A stretch of 64,000 bases of DNA from Nocardioides sp. B-3 (lineage in GTDB: Bacteria > Actinomycetota > Actinomycetes > Propionibacteriales > Nocardioidaceae), in NCBI RefSeq assembly GCF_024703895.1, contig NZ_CP087968.1:1426001-1490000 (forward strand), given 5' to 3'. Positions 49,574 through 60,123 of the stretch are shown in pieces; position 1 is the first letter of the stretch; each line of letters starts with the position of its first letter. A program made the position numbers and the translations under genes. Under the pieces are notes generated by a model. It made no database searches and was not told the DNA's origin. It saw only the letters and a program-made list of their open reading frames with translations.

Positions 49574-50615
49574 TCAGCCGGCCAGCAGCTTCAGCGTCGC
49601 CTCGCGCGCCGGGTTCGACCCGACCGGCGTGCCGGTGAGGGCGCCCGCGACCGGGTGCACCATCACCTCGTCGACGGAATATTCGCGCGCCAGCATCTCG
49701 ATCCCGGCCTTGGCGGCGCCCGGCTCGTCGACGACCCAGCGCTGCAGCATCGTGTCGGCCATGGCCCGGTGCTGCGGCGGGAGCTCGACCTCCTCGGCCT
49801 CCTCGACCAGCCGCTGCGGTCCGAGCCGACCACCCGTGCGCAGCGCCACCATCGCGAGCGCCTGCGGCAGGTGCGAGGCGCCGCGCCTCCTCGGCCGTCT
49901 CGGCCACCGCCGCGTTCACGGTGAGGAAGGTGCGCGGCTCCGGGTTCGCCTCGGAGGGCTGGTACGTCGATCGGTAGAGATCGAGTGCCTCGGCCGTGCC
50001 CCGGCCGGCGAAGTGGTGCGCGAACACGTAGGGCAGACCCCGAGCCGCGGCCAGCCGGGCGGAGTAGTCGGAGGAGCCGAGCAACCAGATCGTCGGCACG
50101 CTCGCCGCCTTCGGCGTGGCCCGCAGCGGCTCGCGCCGACCCGCGACGGCCATCTCGACGCCGTCCGGGTGCATGAGGGTGGCCACGTCCTCGACGTACT
50201 GCAGGAACTTCGCGACCGCGTCGTCCGCCGCCGCCGTCGCACCGCCGCGCAGCACGTAGCGGGTGAGCATGTCGGTGCCGGGCGCCCGCCCGATCCCGAG
50301 GTCGATGCGTCCCGGGAAGGCGGCCTCGAGCAGGGCGAACTGCTCGGCGATCACCAGCGGCTCGTGGTTGGGCAGCATCACACCGCCCGAGCCGACCCGG
50401 ATCCGCTTCGTCGCGGCCGCCGGGGTCGTCGCGATCAGCACCGGCGGGTTCGTCGCCGCCACTGCCGGCATGTTGTGGTGCTCGGCGACCCAGTAACGCG
50501 TATAGCCCAGCTCGTCGGCCACCTGCGCCAGCGATCGGGACGCCGCGACCGCATCGGCGGTCGTCTGGTCGGTGCGCACGGGCACGAGGTCGAGGACGGA
50601 GAGGGCGGGAGTCAC
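49574..50615 (-). CDS. LLM-class flavin-dependent oxidoreductase (one frameshift)
   Basis: About 347 residues, luciferase-like MsnO8 subgroup. The start TPALSVLDLVPVRTDQTT, then GYTRYWVAEHHNMPAVAATNPPVLI, GSGGVMLPNHEPLVIAEQFALLEAAFPGRIDLGIGRAPGTD spread over residues 77-117, and IWLLGSSDYSARLAAARGLPYVFAHHF are characteristic. F420 or FMN may be the cofactor. The frame breaks near 49875. The GTG at 50613-50615 lacks a ribosome binding site. It is divergent from the MFS gene with 75 bp between. Substrate unknown. Confidence 0.88.
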
Positions 50616-50690
50616 ACTCGGCCCAACGACAGGGCTCCCGGACTATTCCGCTTGACCTCAAGTCCACGTGAGCTCCTACGTTCTGCGATC

Positions 50691-52056
50691 GTGAGCCTGA
50701 TGTCCGAGACCGCCCCCACCCCGGGCCTGCTGAGCCCGACGTACGCCGCCATCACGATCGGCATGTGCTCGCTGATCGGCTTCGTGGCGTTCGAGGCGAT
50801 GGCGGTCACCACGGTGATGCCGACGGTGGCGCGCGAGCTCGACGGCACCGACCTCTATGCGCTGAGCTTCGCCGCCCCCTTGGCGAGCGGTGTGATCGGC
50901 ATGGTCGCCGCCGGGCTGTGGAGCGACCGGCGCGGGCCGGTCGCGCCGCTGCTCTGGTCGATGGTGCTGTTCTCCCTCGGGCTGCTGATCTGCGGCACCG
51001 CCCCGACGATGGAGATCCTCGTGGGTGGCCGCCCGGTCCGGGGTCTGGGCGGCGGCGCCCTCACCGTCGGGCTCTACGTCCTCGTCGGCCCGGTGTTCCC
51101 ACCGCGGCTGCAGCCCGGGATCTTCGCCAGCTTCGCCGCAGCCCGGGTGCTGCCCGCCCTCTTCGGGCCTGCCCCGGCCGCGTTCGTGGCCGACGCCGTC
51201 GGCTGGCGATGGGTGTTCCTCGGCGCGGTCGCCTTCGTCGCGGCCGCGGCCCTGCTGATCGCGCCGTCGCTGCGTGACAGGAAGACGGACACGGGGGTGT
51301 CGGAGGCAAGCACCGGCCGACTCGTGTGGGCCACCGTCGGGGCGGTGGCTGTGCTCGCGCTCGAGCTGCTCAGGGTCGGCCCGCGGCGTCGCCGGGCTGG
51401 GTGCCCTCGGAGCGCTCGTCCTCGTCGTACTCGCCCTCAGGCACCTGTTGCCGCCCGGATCCCTCACCGGCCGTCCGGGGTTGCCGTCCGTCATCGCGAC
51501 CCGCGGGCTGATGAGCGCCGGCTTCTTCTGCGCGGAGGCCTACATCGTCTACGTGCTGCAGGAGCAGTGGGGACTCACGCCCGGCCGCGCCGGCCTCGCG
51601 CTCAGCGTGGTCGGCGTGACCCGGGCGCTGTCCAGCCAGCTCCGGGCGCGCCTCGGCGCGCGGGTCTCGCACGTGCGCGCGATGGAGGTCGGCTCGCTGC
51701 TGGTGCTGGCGGGCGTGCTCTCGCTCTCCCTCACCGTCTGGCTCGACGGGCCACCGCTCCTCGCCGGCGCGACCTACGTGCTCGCCGGCGCCGGCATGGG
51801 CTTCGGCTATCCGCGCACCAGCGTCGCAATGCTCGACGTCTCCACCGACGCCGACCGCGGCTTCAACTCCGCCGCCCTGTCCATCGCCGACTCTCTCGGG
51901 GCCGCGCTCGCACTGTCCATCTCCGGCGTCGTCTTCGCCGCGGCCGAGCGCCGGGACTCGAACCCGTTCCTCGCGGTCTTCGCCTTCGCCGTCGCCCTCG
52001 GCGTGCTCGGCGTCTTCACCTCTCGCCGCACAGCCCCCAGCCTCTCCCAGCGGTGA
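50691..52056 (+). CDS. MFS transporter (one frameshift)
   Basis: About 455 residues, 12 to 14 helices, DHA2-like drug:H+ antiporter type. MCSLIGFVAFEAMAVTTVMPTVARELDG resembles motif C and helix 1; AAGLWSDRRGPVAPLL is motif A; FVADAVGWRWVFLGAVAFV follows helix 5. The frame breaks near 51375. The GTG at 50691 is eight bases after TACGTT (50677-50682), suggesting a leaderless mRNA; the ATG at 50700 is an alternative. Export substrate unknown. Confidence 0.87.
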
Positions 52057-52065
52057 GTGACCCAC

Positions 52066-52174
52066 ATTCCAGACGCTGAAAATGTAGGTGTTGCACCTCC
52101 GGTCAGGGTGTCGCGAGGGGACACGCCACCCGGCGGTGGCTGAGCCACATTCGTGAGCTCGAATATGTGGCTCA
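52066..52174. repeat. Cluster of hairpins between convergent MFS and scoB genes
   Basis: Three stems follow one another: GTGTC/GACAC near 52109-52125, GCCACC-CGGC-GGTGGC near 52127-52142, and a 10-bp TGAGCCACAT/ATGTGGCTCA stem at 52141-52174 with a TCG/CGA extension and a 2-base bulge. The last has mirror copies of GAGCCACAT and the first part carries a degenerate CCCACATT copy at 52062. Bidirectional termination is likely. Confidence 0.5.
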
Positions 52175-52225
52175 CTCAGCGCCGCGCCGAGCGCTTTGCG
52201 CGTACGGCGAAGGGCAGGCCAGCCC

Positions 52226-52894
52226 TCACACCAGCTCCGGCTCCGTCTTCGCCCTGACCTCGTCCTCGGTGACACCGGGGGCCAGCTCGACCAATCAGAA
52301 GCGCCCGGTCCCCGAGCGTGCCGGAGGCCGCGACCTCGCCGGTGACCGGGTCGATCACGTCGATCACGCACAGGTCCGTGATGATCCGCTGCACGACGCG
52401 CTTGCCCGTGTACGGCAACGAGCACTCGTTCACGATCTTGAGCCCGCCGTCCTTGGCGGTGTGCTCCATCAGCACGATGACCCGCTTGGCGCCGTGCACG
52501 AGGTCCATCGCGCCACCCATGCCCTTGACCATCTTGCCGGGGATCATCCAGTTCGCGATGTCGCCCACGGCGGAGACCTGCATGGCGCCGAGGATCGCGG
52601 CGTCGATCTTGCCGCCGCGGATCATCCCGAAGGACGTGGCGGAGTCGAAGAAGGACGCCCCGCGACGCACGGTCACGGTCTCCTTGCCGGCGTTTATCAG
52701 GTCGGCGTCGACCGCGTCCTCGGTCGGGTAGGCCCCCACGCCGAGGATGCCGTTCTCCGACTGCAGCACCAGCTCGACGTCGTCGGCGACGTAGTTGGGC
52801 ACCAGCGTCGGCAGCCCGATGCCGAGGTTGACGTAGGAACCGTCCACCAGCTCCGAGGCCGCCCCGCGGCCATCTCCTCACGCGTCCAACTCAT
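52226..52894 (-). CDS. scoB: 3-oxoacid CoA-transferase subunit B (two frameshifts)
   Basis: Beta subunit of a succinyl-CoA:acetoacetate-type CoA transferase, about 223 residues. The catalytic Glu is in [26 protein letters not shown] and [14 protein letters not shown] are family marks. The frame breaks near 52862 (CCAGG expected in MAARAAS) and near 52296, after which the true end is [20 protein letters not shown]. The ATG overlaps the scoA stop as ATGA. It activates acetoacetate or 3-oxoadipate; the IclR gene nearby fits either. Confidence 0.92.
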
Positions 52895-53645
52895 CGAACC
52901 GTCCTCTTCTCGATCCGCTTGTCCGCGGCCTGCTCGGGCGTCAGCGCGACCACGCGCTGGACGTACACCCCGGGGGTGTGGACGTCGTTGGGGTTGAGCT
53001 CGCCCGGTTCGACCAGCTCCTCGACCTCGGCGATCGTGATCCGCCCGCACATCGCGGCGAGCGGGTTGAAGTTGCGGGCGGAGTCGCGATAGATCAGGTT
53101 GCCGTGCCGGTCGCCCTTCCGAGGCCCGGACGAGGCCGAAGTCGGCGACGATCGCGTGCTCCAGGGACGTACTCCCGCTCGTCGAAGACCTGCGTCTGCT
53201 TCGGCGGGGAGGCGACGGCGACGTTGCCGGAGTCGTCGTACTTCCACGGCAGCCCGCCCTCGGCGACCCGGGTGCCGACGCCGGTCGCGGTGAAGAAGGC
53301 CGGGATCCCGGACCCGCCCGCCCGCATCCGCTCGGCCAGCGTGCCCTGCGGCGTCAGCTCGACCTCGAGCTCCCCGGAGAGATATTGCCGGGCGAACTCC
53401 TTGTTCTCCCCGACGTACGACGAGATCATCCGCCGCAGGCGCTTCTCCATCAGGAGGCGACCCGGGCCCCAGTCGTCGACGCCGCAGTTGTTGGAGACGG
53501 CCTCGAGGTCCGTGGTCCCCGCCGCCAGCACTGCGTCGATCAGCACCGACGGGATGCCGCACAACCCGAAGCCACCCACCGACAGCGTGGCGCCATCAGG
53601 GATGTCCGCCACGGCGGCACCCGCACTCTCGACGACCTTGTCCAT
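52891..53645 (-). CDS. scoA: 3-oxoacid CoA-transferase subunit A (two frameshifts)
   Basis: Alpha subunit, about 251 residues. [20 protein letters not shown] is the CoA-binding glycine loop (GxGGF variant); [16 protein letters not shown] and [30 protein letters not shown] are typical. Frames break at 53161-53166 (CCCTGG coding strand for CCTGG in [11 protein letters not shown]) and at 53119-53124 (CCTCGG for CCTGG in VRAWKGDRHGN). The ATG is at 53643-53645. It is divergent from the iclR gene, whose product probably regulates it. Confidence 0.92.
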
Positions 53646-53727
53646 CCTTGGTTCCTCCGAAGCCTCGTTGGTGCCCCGATTCAAGGCGCACCACGGTCTG
53701 GGCGTCAACGCCTGACCATCCAGTGGC

Positions 53728-53754
53728 CGAGGATCTTTCGCTCATCGATCCTCG
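53728..53754. promoter_or_regulatory. Candidate IclR operator
   Basis: Inverted repeat CGAGGATC (53728-53735) and GATCCTCG (53747-53754) with an 11-base spacer, in the 130-bp divergent region between scoA and the iclR-type gene. It covers the -35 region of the TAGCGT promoter that starts the regulator gene. Confidence 0.5.
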
Positions 53755-53775
53755 AGTCGTAGTAGCGTTCACTGG

Positions 53776-54536
53776 ATGGACGCTCCGATCGACGTCGTGG
53801 GACGTGTCGCCGCGCTGCTCAAGGCCGTCTCCGCCCGTGAGCCAGCGGGCGTGACGACGTCCGAGGCGGCGCGCGCCGCCGGGCTCGCGCGACCCACGGC
53901 CCACCGGCTGCTGGCGTCGCTCGCCGACGCGGGCCTCGCCGAGCGCGATCGGGACGGCCACTGGCTGCTCGGCCCCGAGCTCTACTTCTCGGGCACGGCC
54001 GCCGCTTCGCGCTATGACGTGACGGCGCTGGCGCAGCCGGTCGTGCAGGCGCCTGTCCATCGCCACCGGCGAGAGCGCGTTCTTCTCGGCGCCGCGGGGA
54101 CGAGACCATCTGCCCGGTGCGTGAGGACGGCAGCTTCCCGATCAGGTCGCACGTCCTGCACGAGGGGATCCGCTTCCCGCTCGGAGTCGCCTCCGCCGGG
54201 CTCGCGATCTCGGCCTTCCTCGACGACGTCGAGGTGGAGTCCTACCTCGCCCACGTCGACCTCGCGGACGAGTACGGCGACCACCACACCACCGACGCCG
54301 TCCGCCACCGCGTCAGGCGCACCCGAGAGGCGGGCTTCGCGGTCAACCCCGGGCTGATCGTCGAGGGCAGCTGGGGCATGGCCGCCGCGGTCTTCGACGC
54401 CGACGAGCGCCCGCAGTGGGCGCTCAGCCTGACCGGCATCCAGCAGCGTTTCAGCGCTCCGCGGCGCCGCGAGCTGGGCGAGCTGCTCCTGCGCGAGGCC
54501 CATGTGCTTTCTCGCACACTGCGTCCGCGCGCCTGA
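53776..54536 (+). CDS. IclR-family transcriptional regulator (two frameshifts)
   Basis: About 254 residues. The winged helix is VTTSEAARAAGLARPTAHRLLASLADAGLAERD within residues 26-58, followed by the effector domain with TICPVREDGSFPIRSHVL and HEGIRFPLGVASAGLAISAF, and the closing ALSLTGIQQRFSAPRRREL. Frames break near 54052 and 54093. The ATG is seven bases after TAGCGT, so the transcript is likely leaderless. Divergent arrangement with scoAB suggests control of ketoacid CoA transfer, as PcaR-type IclR proteins do. Confidence 0.88.
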
Positions 54537-54568
54537 CCACGGTTGGGCGTGAGCCCTATCCTGCAGCG

Positions 54569-55590
54569 GTGACCACACACGCCGAACAGCCCTTCGACTG
54601 GTCGGGCGTCCAGCTCCACGTCGTCACGGGCAAGGGCGGCACCGGCAAGTCCACGATCGCCGCCGCGCTCGCCCTGTCCCTCGCCTCCACCGGCAAGGAC
54701 GTGCTGCTGTGCGAGGTAGAGGGACGCCGGGGCATCGCCCGGATGTTCGACGTGGACCCGCTGCCCTACGAGGAGCGCCGCATCGCACGCGGGCTGCCGG
54801 ACGGCGACGTGTCACCCGGCGCCGTACACGCCCTGCACATCGACGCCGAGTCGGCGCTGCTCGAATACCTCGCGATGTACTACAAGCTCGGCCGCGCCGG
54901 GCGAGCGCTCGACCGCTTCGGTGTCATCGACTTCGCGACCACCATCGCCCCCGGCGTTCGCGACGTCCTGCTGACCGGCAAGGTCTACGAGGCCGCGCGG
55001 CGCAACGCGCGCAACAAGAAGGCCCGCGCCTACGACGCGATCGTGCTCGACGCTCCGCCGACCGGGCGGATCACCCAGTTCCTCAACGTCAACGGCGAGC
55101 TCGCCGGGCTGGCCAAGGTCGGCCCGATCAAGACCCAGGGCCGACACCGTGATGACGCTCTTCCGCTCGCCCGGGACGCTGGTGCACCTCGTGACCGTGC
55201 TCGAGGAGATGCCGGTCCAGGGAGACCGCCGACGGCATCAAGGAGCTCCGCGCGGCCCGGCTGCCGGTCGGCGCCGTGATCGTCAACCTCGTGCGTCCCC
55301 GCGACCTCGGCAAGGCCGACCTCAAGGCCGCTCGCAAGGGCACCCTCGATCGCGAGAAGATCACCGCCGACCTCCGGGCGGCCAAGGTCGATGTCACGCA
55401 CGAGCTGGTCGACGCCCCGGTCCTCGAGGCCCGCGACCACGCCGAGCGGCGTGCCCTCGAGGACGACCAGCGCGCGATCGTGAACGCCCCGGACGTCCCC
55501 CACTACGAGCTTCCCCGCCCGGCCGACGGCGTCGACCTCGGTGGGCTCTACGAGCTGGCCGCCCAGCTGAAGGCGCAGGGACTTTCATGA
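54569..55590 (+). CDS. ArsA/Get3-like ATPase, first of a pair (two frameshifts)
   Basis: About 340 residues, Rv3679 type. The deviant Walker A is VVTGKGGTGKSTIAAALALS with the signature Lys, and the switch region reads YDAIVLDAPPTGRITQFLN. Frames break at 55135-55140 and 55217-55222; in both CCAGGG stands for CCAGG (KTQADTV, PVQETAD). The GTG at 54569 is six bases after TATCCT. It overlaps the second ATPase gene as ATGA. In M. tuberculosis the two proteins act together in envelope glycan or protein handling (BagA/B work, recalled); here the role is inferred from the conserved order. Confidence 0.88.
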
Positions 55591-56767
55591 GTACGTCGCA
55601 ACGCAACCGTCCGCGCGTCGGCCCCCTCGCCGCCACGACCGACCGCGCCCCCGCCTCGACATCGACGCCCTGATCGACGACCCGGCGACCGGCATCATCG
55701 TGTGCTGCGGCTCCGGCGGCGTCGGCAAGACCACCACGTCCGCCGCCACGGCGTTGCGCGCCGCCGAGCGCGGGCGCAAGGTCGTCGTGCTGACCATCGA
55801 CCCCGCCCGCCGGCTGGCCCAGTCGATGGGGATCGAGGCGCTGGACAACACCCCGCGCCCGGTGCCTCACTCCGGCTCCAACGGCGGCTCCCTCGACGCG
55901 ATGATGCTCGACATGAAGCGCACCTTCGACGAGGTCGTGCTCAGCCAGACGACGCCCGAGAAGGCGAAGTCGATCCCGGAGAACCCCTTCTACATCGCCC
56001 TGTCCAGCTCGTTCTCGGGCACACAGGAATACATGGCGATGGAGAAGCTCGGCCAGATCCACGCCCGGGCGCAGCAGGACGGGACCTACGACCTGATCGT
56101 CGTGGACACACCGCCCTCACGCTCGGCGCTGGACTTCCTCGACGCCCCGGAGCGGCTCAGCAGCTTCCTCGACGGTCGCTTCATCCGGCTGCTGCTCGCC
56201 CCGGCGCGCGGTCCGGCGAAGCTGATGACGGCCGGCGTCGGCATCATCACCAACGCCCTGACCAAGATCCCGGGCGCCCGGGTGCTGCGCGACATGCAGA
56301 CCTTCGTGGCCGCGTTCGACACGCTCTTCGGCGGCTTCCGGCAGCGGGCGCAGAAGACGTTCTCGTTGCTGCAGGCCGACGGCACCGCGTTCCTCGTCGT
56401 GGCGGCACCCGAGCCCGACGCGTTGCGGGAGGCGGCCTACTTCGTGGAGCGGCTGACCGAGGACGAGATGCCGCTGGCCGGGCTGATCGTCAACCGGGCC
56501 AGCCCGCCACTCGCGGTCGACCTGTCCGTCGAGGAGGCGACCGCCGCGGCGGACCGTCTCAACACGATCGAGGCCGACTCCACGACGGCGGGCCTGTTGC
56601 GCCTGCATGCCGACCGGGCGCGCATCGTGACCCGCGAGGCGCACCTGCGCGAGCGCTGGGCCACGGAACACCCGGGGGTCGCCAGCGCGGTCGTACCCGC
56701 CCTGTCGACAGACGTGCACGATCTCGAGGGACTCCGGCGCGTCGGAAACCTGCTCGCCGGGGAGTGA
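55587..56767 (+). CDS. ArsA/Get3-like ATPase, second of a pair (one frameshift)
   Basis: About 393 residues, Rv3680 type. Walker A is CCGSGGVGKTTTSAATALRA; LTIDPARRLAQSMGIE is the switch; LIVVDTPPSRSALDFLD is switch II. A long helical middle and the RLTEDEMPLAGLIVNRASPP strand complete the fold. The frame breaks near 55655, between APA and LDIDALIDD. No tail-anchor-binding Cys pair is evident. It is translationally coupled to the first ATPase, so a heterodimer is likely. Confidence 0.9.
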
Positions 56768-56788
56768 CCCGACGCTGGCTGACCGGGG

Positions 56789-57074
56789 TCAGACGGTGAC
56801 GGTGTTGACGTGCTCGTTGCGGGCAGACTCGAGGACGTTGCGCCACGAGGCCTGCAGGGCGACGGCGGAGCAGCGCACGGCGCTCACGCTCGGTCATGCC
56901 GCCCCAGACACCCCACTCGATCTGGTTGTCCAGAGCCTCGGCGAGGCACTCGGTGCGCACCGGACACGAGGCGCAGACCTGCTTGGCCTTGTTCTGCTCG
57001 GCTCCACGCACGAACAGTGCGTCCGGAGTGTCCTGCCGGCACGCGGCCCGCGGTGCCCAGTCTTCAACCCACAT
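56789..57074 (-). CDS. WhiB-family iron-sulfur regulator (one frameshift)
   Basis: About 95 residues, WhiB4-like by position (Rv3681c). Four Cys coordinate a [4Fe-4S] cluster: RAACRQD, then QVCASCPVRTEC with CxxC and CxxxxxC spacing. The G[VI]WGG turn is GVWGGMTERERRAL. The frame breaks near 56855; the restored end is ASWRNVLESARNEHVNTVTV. I chose the ATG at 57072-57074 (MWVEDWAPRAAC); starts up to 57125 are open. WhiB proteins act with sigma factors in redox-responsive transcription. Confidence 0.9.
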
Positions 57075-57307
57075 GATTTTCCGCCATCTCGTCGGGCTCC
57101 CGATGGTCGCCCCCATAGCGACCACTCCTCGACCCGCAATGACCGTACGTAAGGATCAGTGATTGATGAATGCACCATGTGGCTAAAACTGATGGTCCGA
57201 TATGACTAGACCAGATGGTCAGACGCCGGTCCGATCGACCACGAGGAGCACCCTTCGTGTGGTACGGCGAATGGGTGGCTCTGGCCTGCTCCCGTAGTCT
57301 GGGGGCC
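57075..57307. promoter_or_regulatory. Divergent whiB-ponA2 control region
   Basis: A 233-bp gap with visibly lower GC than the rest. GGTCCGAT occurs twice (near 57193 and 57228). On the right side TAGTCT at 57295-57300 is the likely -10 of ponA2. On the left no single whiB promoter could be fixed. Confidence 0.4.
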
Positions 57308-59659
57308 ATGTCGAAGCCGGTCGCAGGCCTTCCGTCCTGTCCCATCTCGCCGTCATGGCCGCGGTGGCAGCGATCCTGGGCGTGCTCACCGCAGGCCTCG
57401 CGATCCCCTTCGCGGGGGTCATCGGCGTCGCCGCCAAGGACGTCAGCAAGGGCATGGTCAACCTGCCCGACGAGCTCGAGGCCAAGGAGCTGGCGCAGAA
57501 GACGCGCATCTACGACGTCAACGGCAACCTCATCGCCTCGCTCTACGACCAGAACCGCATCAACGTCGGACTGCAGCAGATCTCGCGCAAGATGGTCGAG
57601 GCGATCGTCTCCATCGAGGACGACCGCTACTACCAGCACGGTGCCCTGGACATCCGCGGCACGATCCGCGCCTTCGTCACCAACCGGGCCAGCGGCTCGG
57701 TGCAGGGTGGCTCCTCGATCACCCAGCAGATGGTCAAGCAGACCCTGCTCAACCGGGCGGAGACCAAGGAAGAGGCGGCCGCGGCCACCGACGACACCTA
57801 CGCCCGCAAGCTGCGCGAGCTGCGCTATGCCATCGCCTTCGAGAAGAACTACTCCAAGGACTGGATCCTCGAGCGCTACCTCAACATCGCCTACTTCGGC
57901 GACGGCGCCTACGGCATCCAGTCGGCCGCGCAGCACTACTTCCACAAGAACGCCAAGAACCTCAACTACCTCCAGTCGGCGACGCTGGCCGGCCTCGTGA
58001 AGAACCCGACCGGCTACGACCCGACCAACTCCCCGGAGCGCTCGCTCAACCGCCGCAACGTGGTGCTCGACCGGATGGCCCAGCTCAACGTCATCCCGCA
58101 GGAGCAGGCCGACAAGCTCAAGGAGCGTCCGCTCGGCCTCGACATCGAGCCGTCGCCCAACGGCTGCCAGCAGTCGCAGGCGCCGTTCTTCTGCGACTAC
58201 GCCGTCAACTACCTCCTCAAGGACAAGTCGCTCGGCGAGACCGTCAAGGACCGCAAGCGGCTGCTGCAGTCCGGCGGCCTGACGATCCACACCACGCTCG
58301 ACATGGACTACCAGAAGGGTGCCGACACCGCCGTCCAGGCACGTCAACCCGACCGACCGGGCCATCGGCGGCCCGGCGATGGTCGAGCCCGGCACGGGCT
58401 ACGTCCGGGCCCTCGCCCAGTCGCGCCCGATGGGCAAGAACAAGGCGCTCGGCGAGACCTACCTCAACTACGTCGTCCCCCCGAAGTACGGCGACGCCAA
58501 CGGCTTCCGGGCCGGCTCGACGTTCAAGGCGTTCGTCCCGGCCGCCGCGATCAACCAGAACATCCCGCTGAGCGAGTCCATCTACGCTCCGCAGGAGATG
58601 AACATCCCCGACGCGGAGTTCGAGACCTGCGACGGCCCCTACGCCGGCGACGGCGAGGGCTGGACCGTCGGGAACTCGACCGGTGGCGACCGGGACTACA
58701 ACCTCTACACCGGCACGCAGCAGTCGGTGAACACCTTCTTCGCCCAGCTCGAGGTGCAGACGGGCATGTGCGAGCCGATCGAGCTCGCCGAGAAGATGGG
58801 CATCGTCCTCCCGATCACCCAGCAGGTGCCGTCGTGGATCCTCGGTGTCTCCGACACCAACCCGCTGACGATGGCCGAGGCCTACGCCACGTTCGCCGCT
58901 CGCGGCAAGCACTGCGACGCCCTTCCGGTCACCCAGATCCCGGCGGCCGACGGCACCACCGTGAAGGACTACCCGACCTCCTGCGAGACCGTCATGCCCG
59001 GCGTCACCGCCGATGCGGTCAGCGACGTCCTCCGCGGCGTGATGGAGCCCGGGGGCTTCGGGGACGACATCGCTCCCGCCGTGCCGTCCGCCGGCAAGAC
59101 GGGCACCAACAACTCCAACATGGCGGTGTGGTTCGTCGGCTACACCCCGCAGATCGCCACCGCTGCCATGGTGGCCGGCGCCAACTCGCTCGGCCACTGG
59201 GTCAGCCTCAACGGCCAGACCGTCGGCGGTTCCTACATCAGTGAGGCCTTCGGCTCGACCGTCGCCGGCCCGATCTGGGGCGACGCGATGGCCGCGATCT
59301 CCGCGCGGCTCGACTACGAGGACTTCCGGGCCCCCGCCGGTGACGAGATCGCCGGCGTGCTGACGACCGTGCCGGACGTGTCGGGGATGTCGGTCAAGGA
59401 CGCCCGGGCCAAGCTCGAGTCCTACGGCTTCGTGACCGAGCTCGCCGGCTTCATCAACTCCTCGATCACCGCCGATGCCGTCGCCGGCACCACACCGGCA
59501 GCCGGCACCTCGCTCGGTTCCGGCGACACGGTCGGGATCTACCAGTCCACCGGCTACGTCCCGCCGCCCCCGCCCACCAACAAGGGTGGCAAGAAGGGCG
59601 GCGACGACGACGACGGCAAGGGCAACAACGGCAACGGCAAGGGCCGCGGCAACCGTTAG
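57308..59659 (+). CDS. ponA2: Class A penicillin-binding protein with PASTA domain (two frameshifts)
   Basis: Bifunctional peptidoglycan synthase of about 783 residues, one N-terminal membrane helix. The transglycosylase has IVSIEDDRYYQHGALDIRG and GGSSITQQMVKQTLL. The transpeptidase has the nucleophile in AGSTFKAFVP, the second motif QQSVNTFF and AGKTGTNNSN. A single PASTA domain (TVPDVSGMSVKDARAKL) precedes a Pro stretch and a Gly/Lys/Asp tail. Frames break near 57338 and 58338. The ATG lies seven bases after TAGTCT, so the mRNA may be leaderless. Its TAG overlaps the opposing yqeY stop. It matches Rv3682. Confidence 0.95.
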
Positions 59660-60114
59660 CCCAGCTGGCGCCTGACCTCCGCGGCGACCGCGCCACCGTC
59701 GGCGCGGCCCTTCACCTGCGGCGTGACGACACCCATCACCTTGCCCATCGCACGCATGCCCTCGTCGGCGGCCCCGGTCTGCTCGATCGCGGCGGTGACG
59801 AGCTCGGCGATCTCGGCCTCGCTCAGTGCCTCGGGGAGGTAGTCGGCGATCACCTCGCCCTCGGCCACCTCCTTGGCGGCCATCTCCGGACGGTCGCCGT
59901 CGGCGAAGGCGACGGCGGCCTCGCGGCGACGCTTCGCCTCCGTGGACAGCACGCCGATGATGTCGTCGTCGGAGAGCTCGCGCTGCTCCTTGCCGGCGAC
60001 CTCGGCGTTGGTGATGGCGGTGAGCACCATCCGCAGCGTCGAGGAACGGACCTCGTCACGCGCCTTGATCGCGGTGGTCAGGTCGGCACGGAGACGGTCC
60101 TTCAGAGCACTCAT
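59656..60114 (-). CDS. GatB/YqeY-domain protein
   Basis: A 152-residue helical protein. LKDRLRADLTTAIKARDEVRSSTLRMVLTAI at the start, KRRREAAVAFADGDRPEMAAKE in the middle and MGKVMGVVTPQVKGRADGG at the end are the YqeY signature, homologous to the tail domain of the tRNA amidotransferase GatB. Role unproven, probably tRNA-related. The frame is intact. It is divergent from the phosphoesterase gene with only nine bases between starts, so promoters must overlap the coding regions. Confidence 0.9.
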   Translation of the reverse strand: MSALKDRLRADLTTAIKARDEVRSSTLRMVLTAITNAEVAGKEQRELSDDDIIGVLSTEAKRRREAAVAFADGDRPEMAAKEVAEGEVIADYLPEALSEAEIAELVTAAIEQTGAADEGMRAMGKVMGVVTPQVKGRADGGAVAAEVRRQLG

Positions 60115-60123
60115 GGGCCCATT

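Noticed and set aside
48906..52079. A frame of more than 1000 codons through the NCS1 and LLM genes
   Set aside because: Its left two thirds is antisense to two recognisable genes; only the right part is real (MFS transporter).
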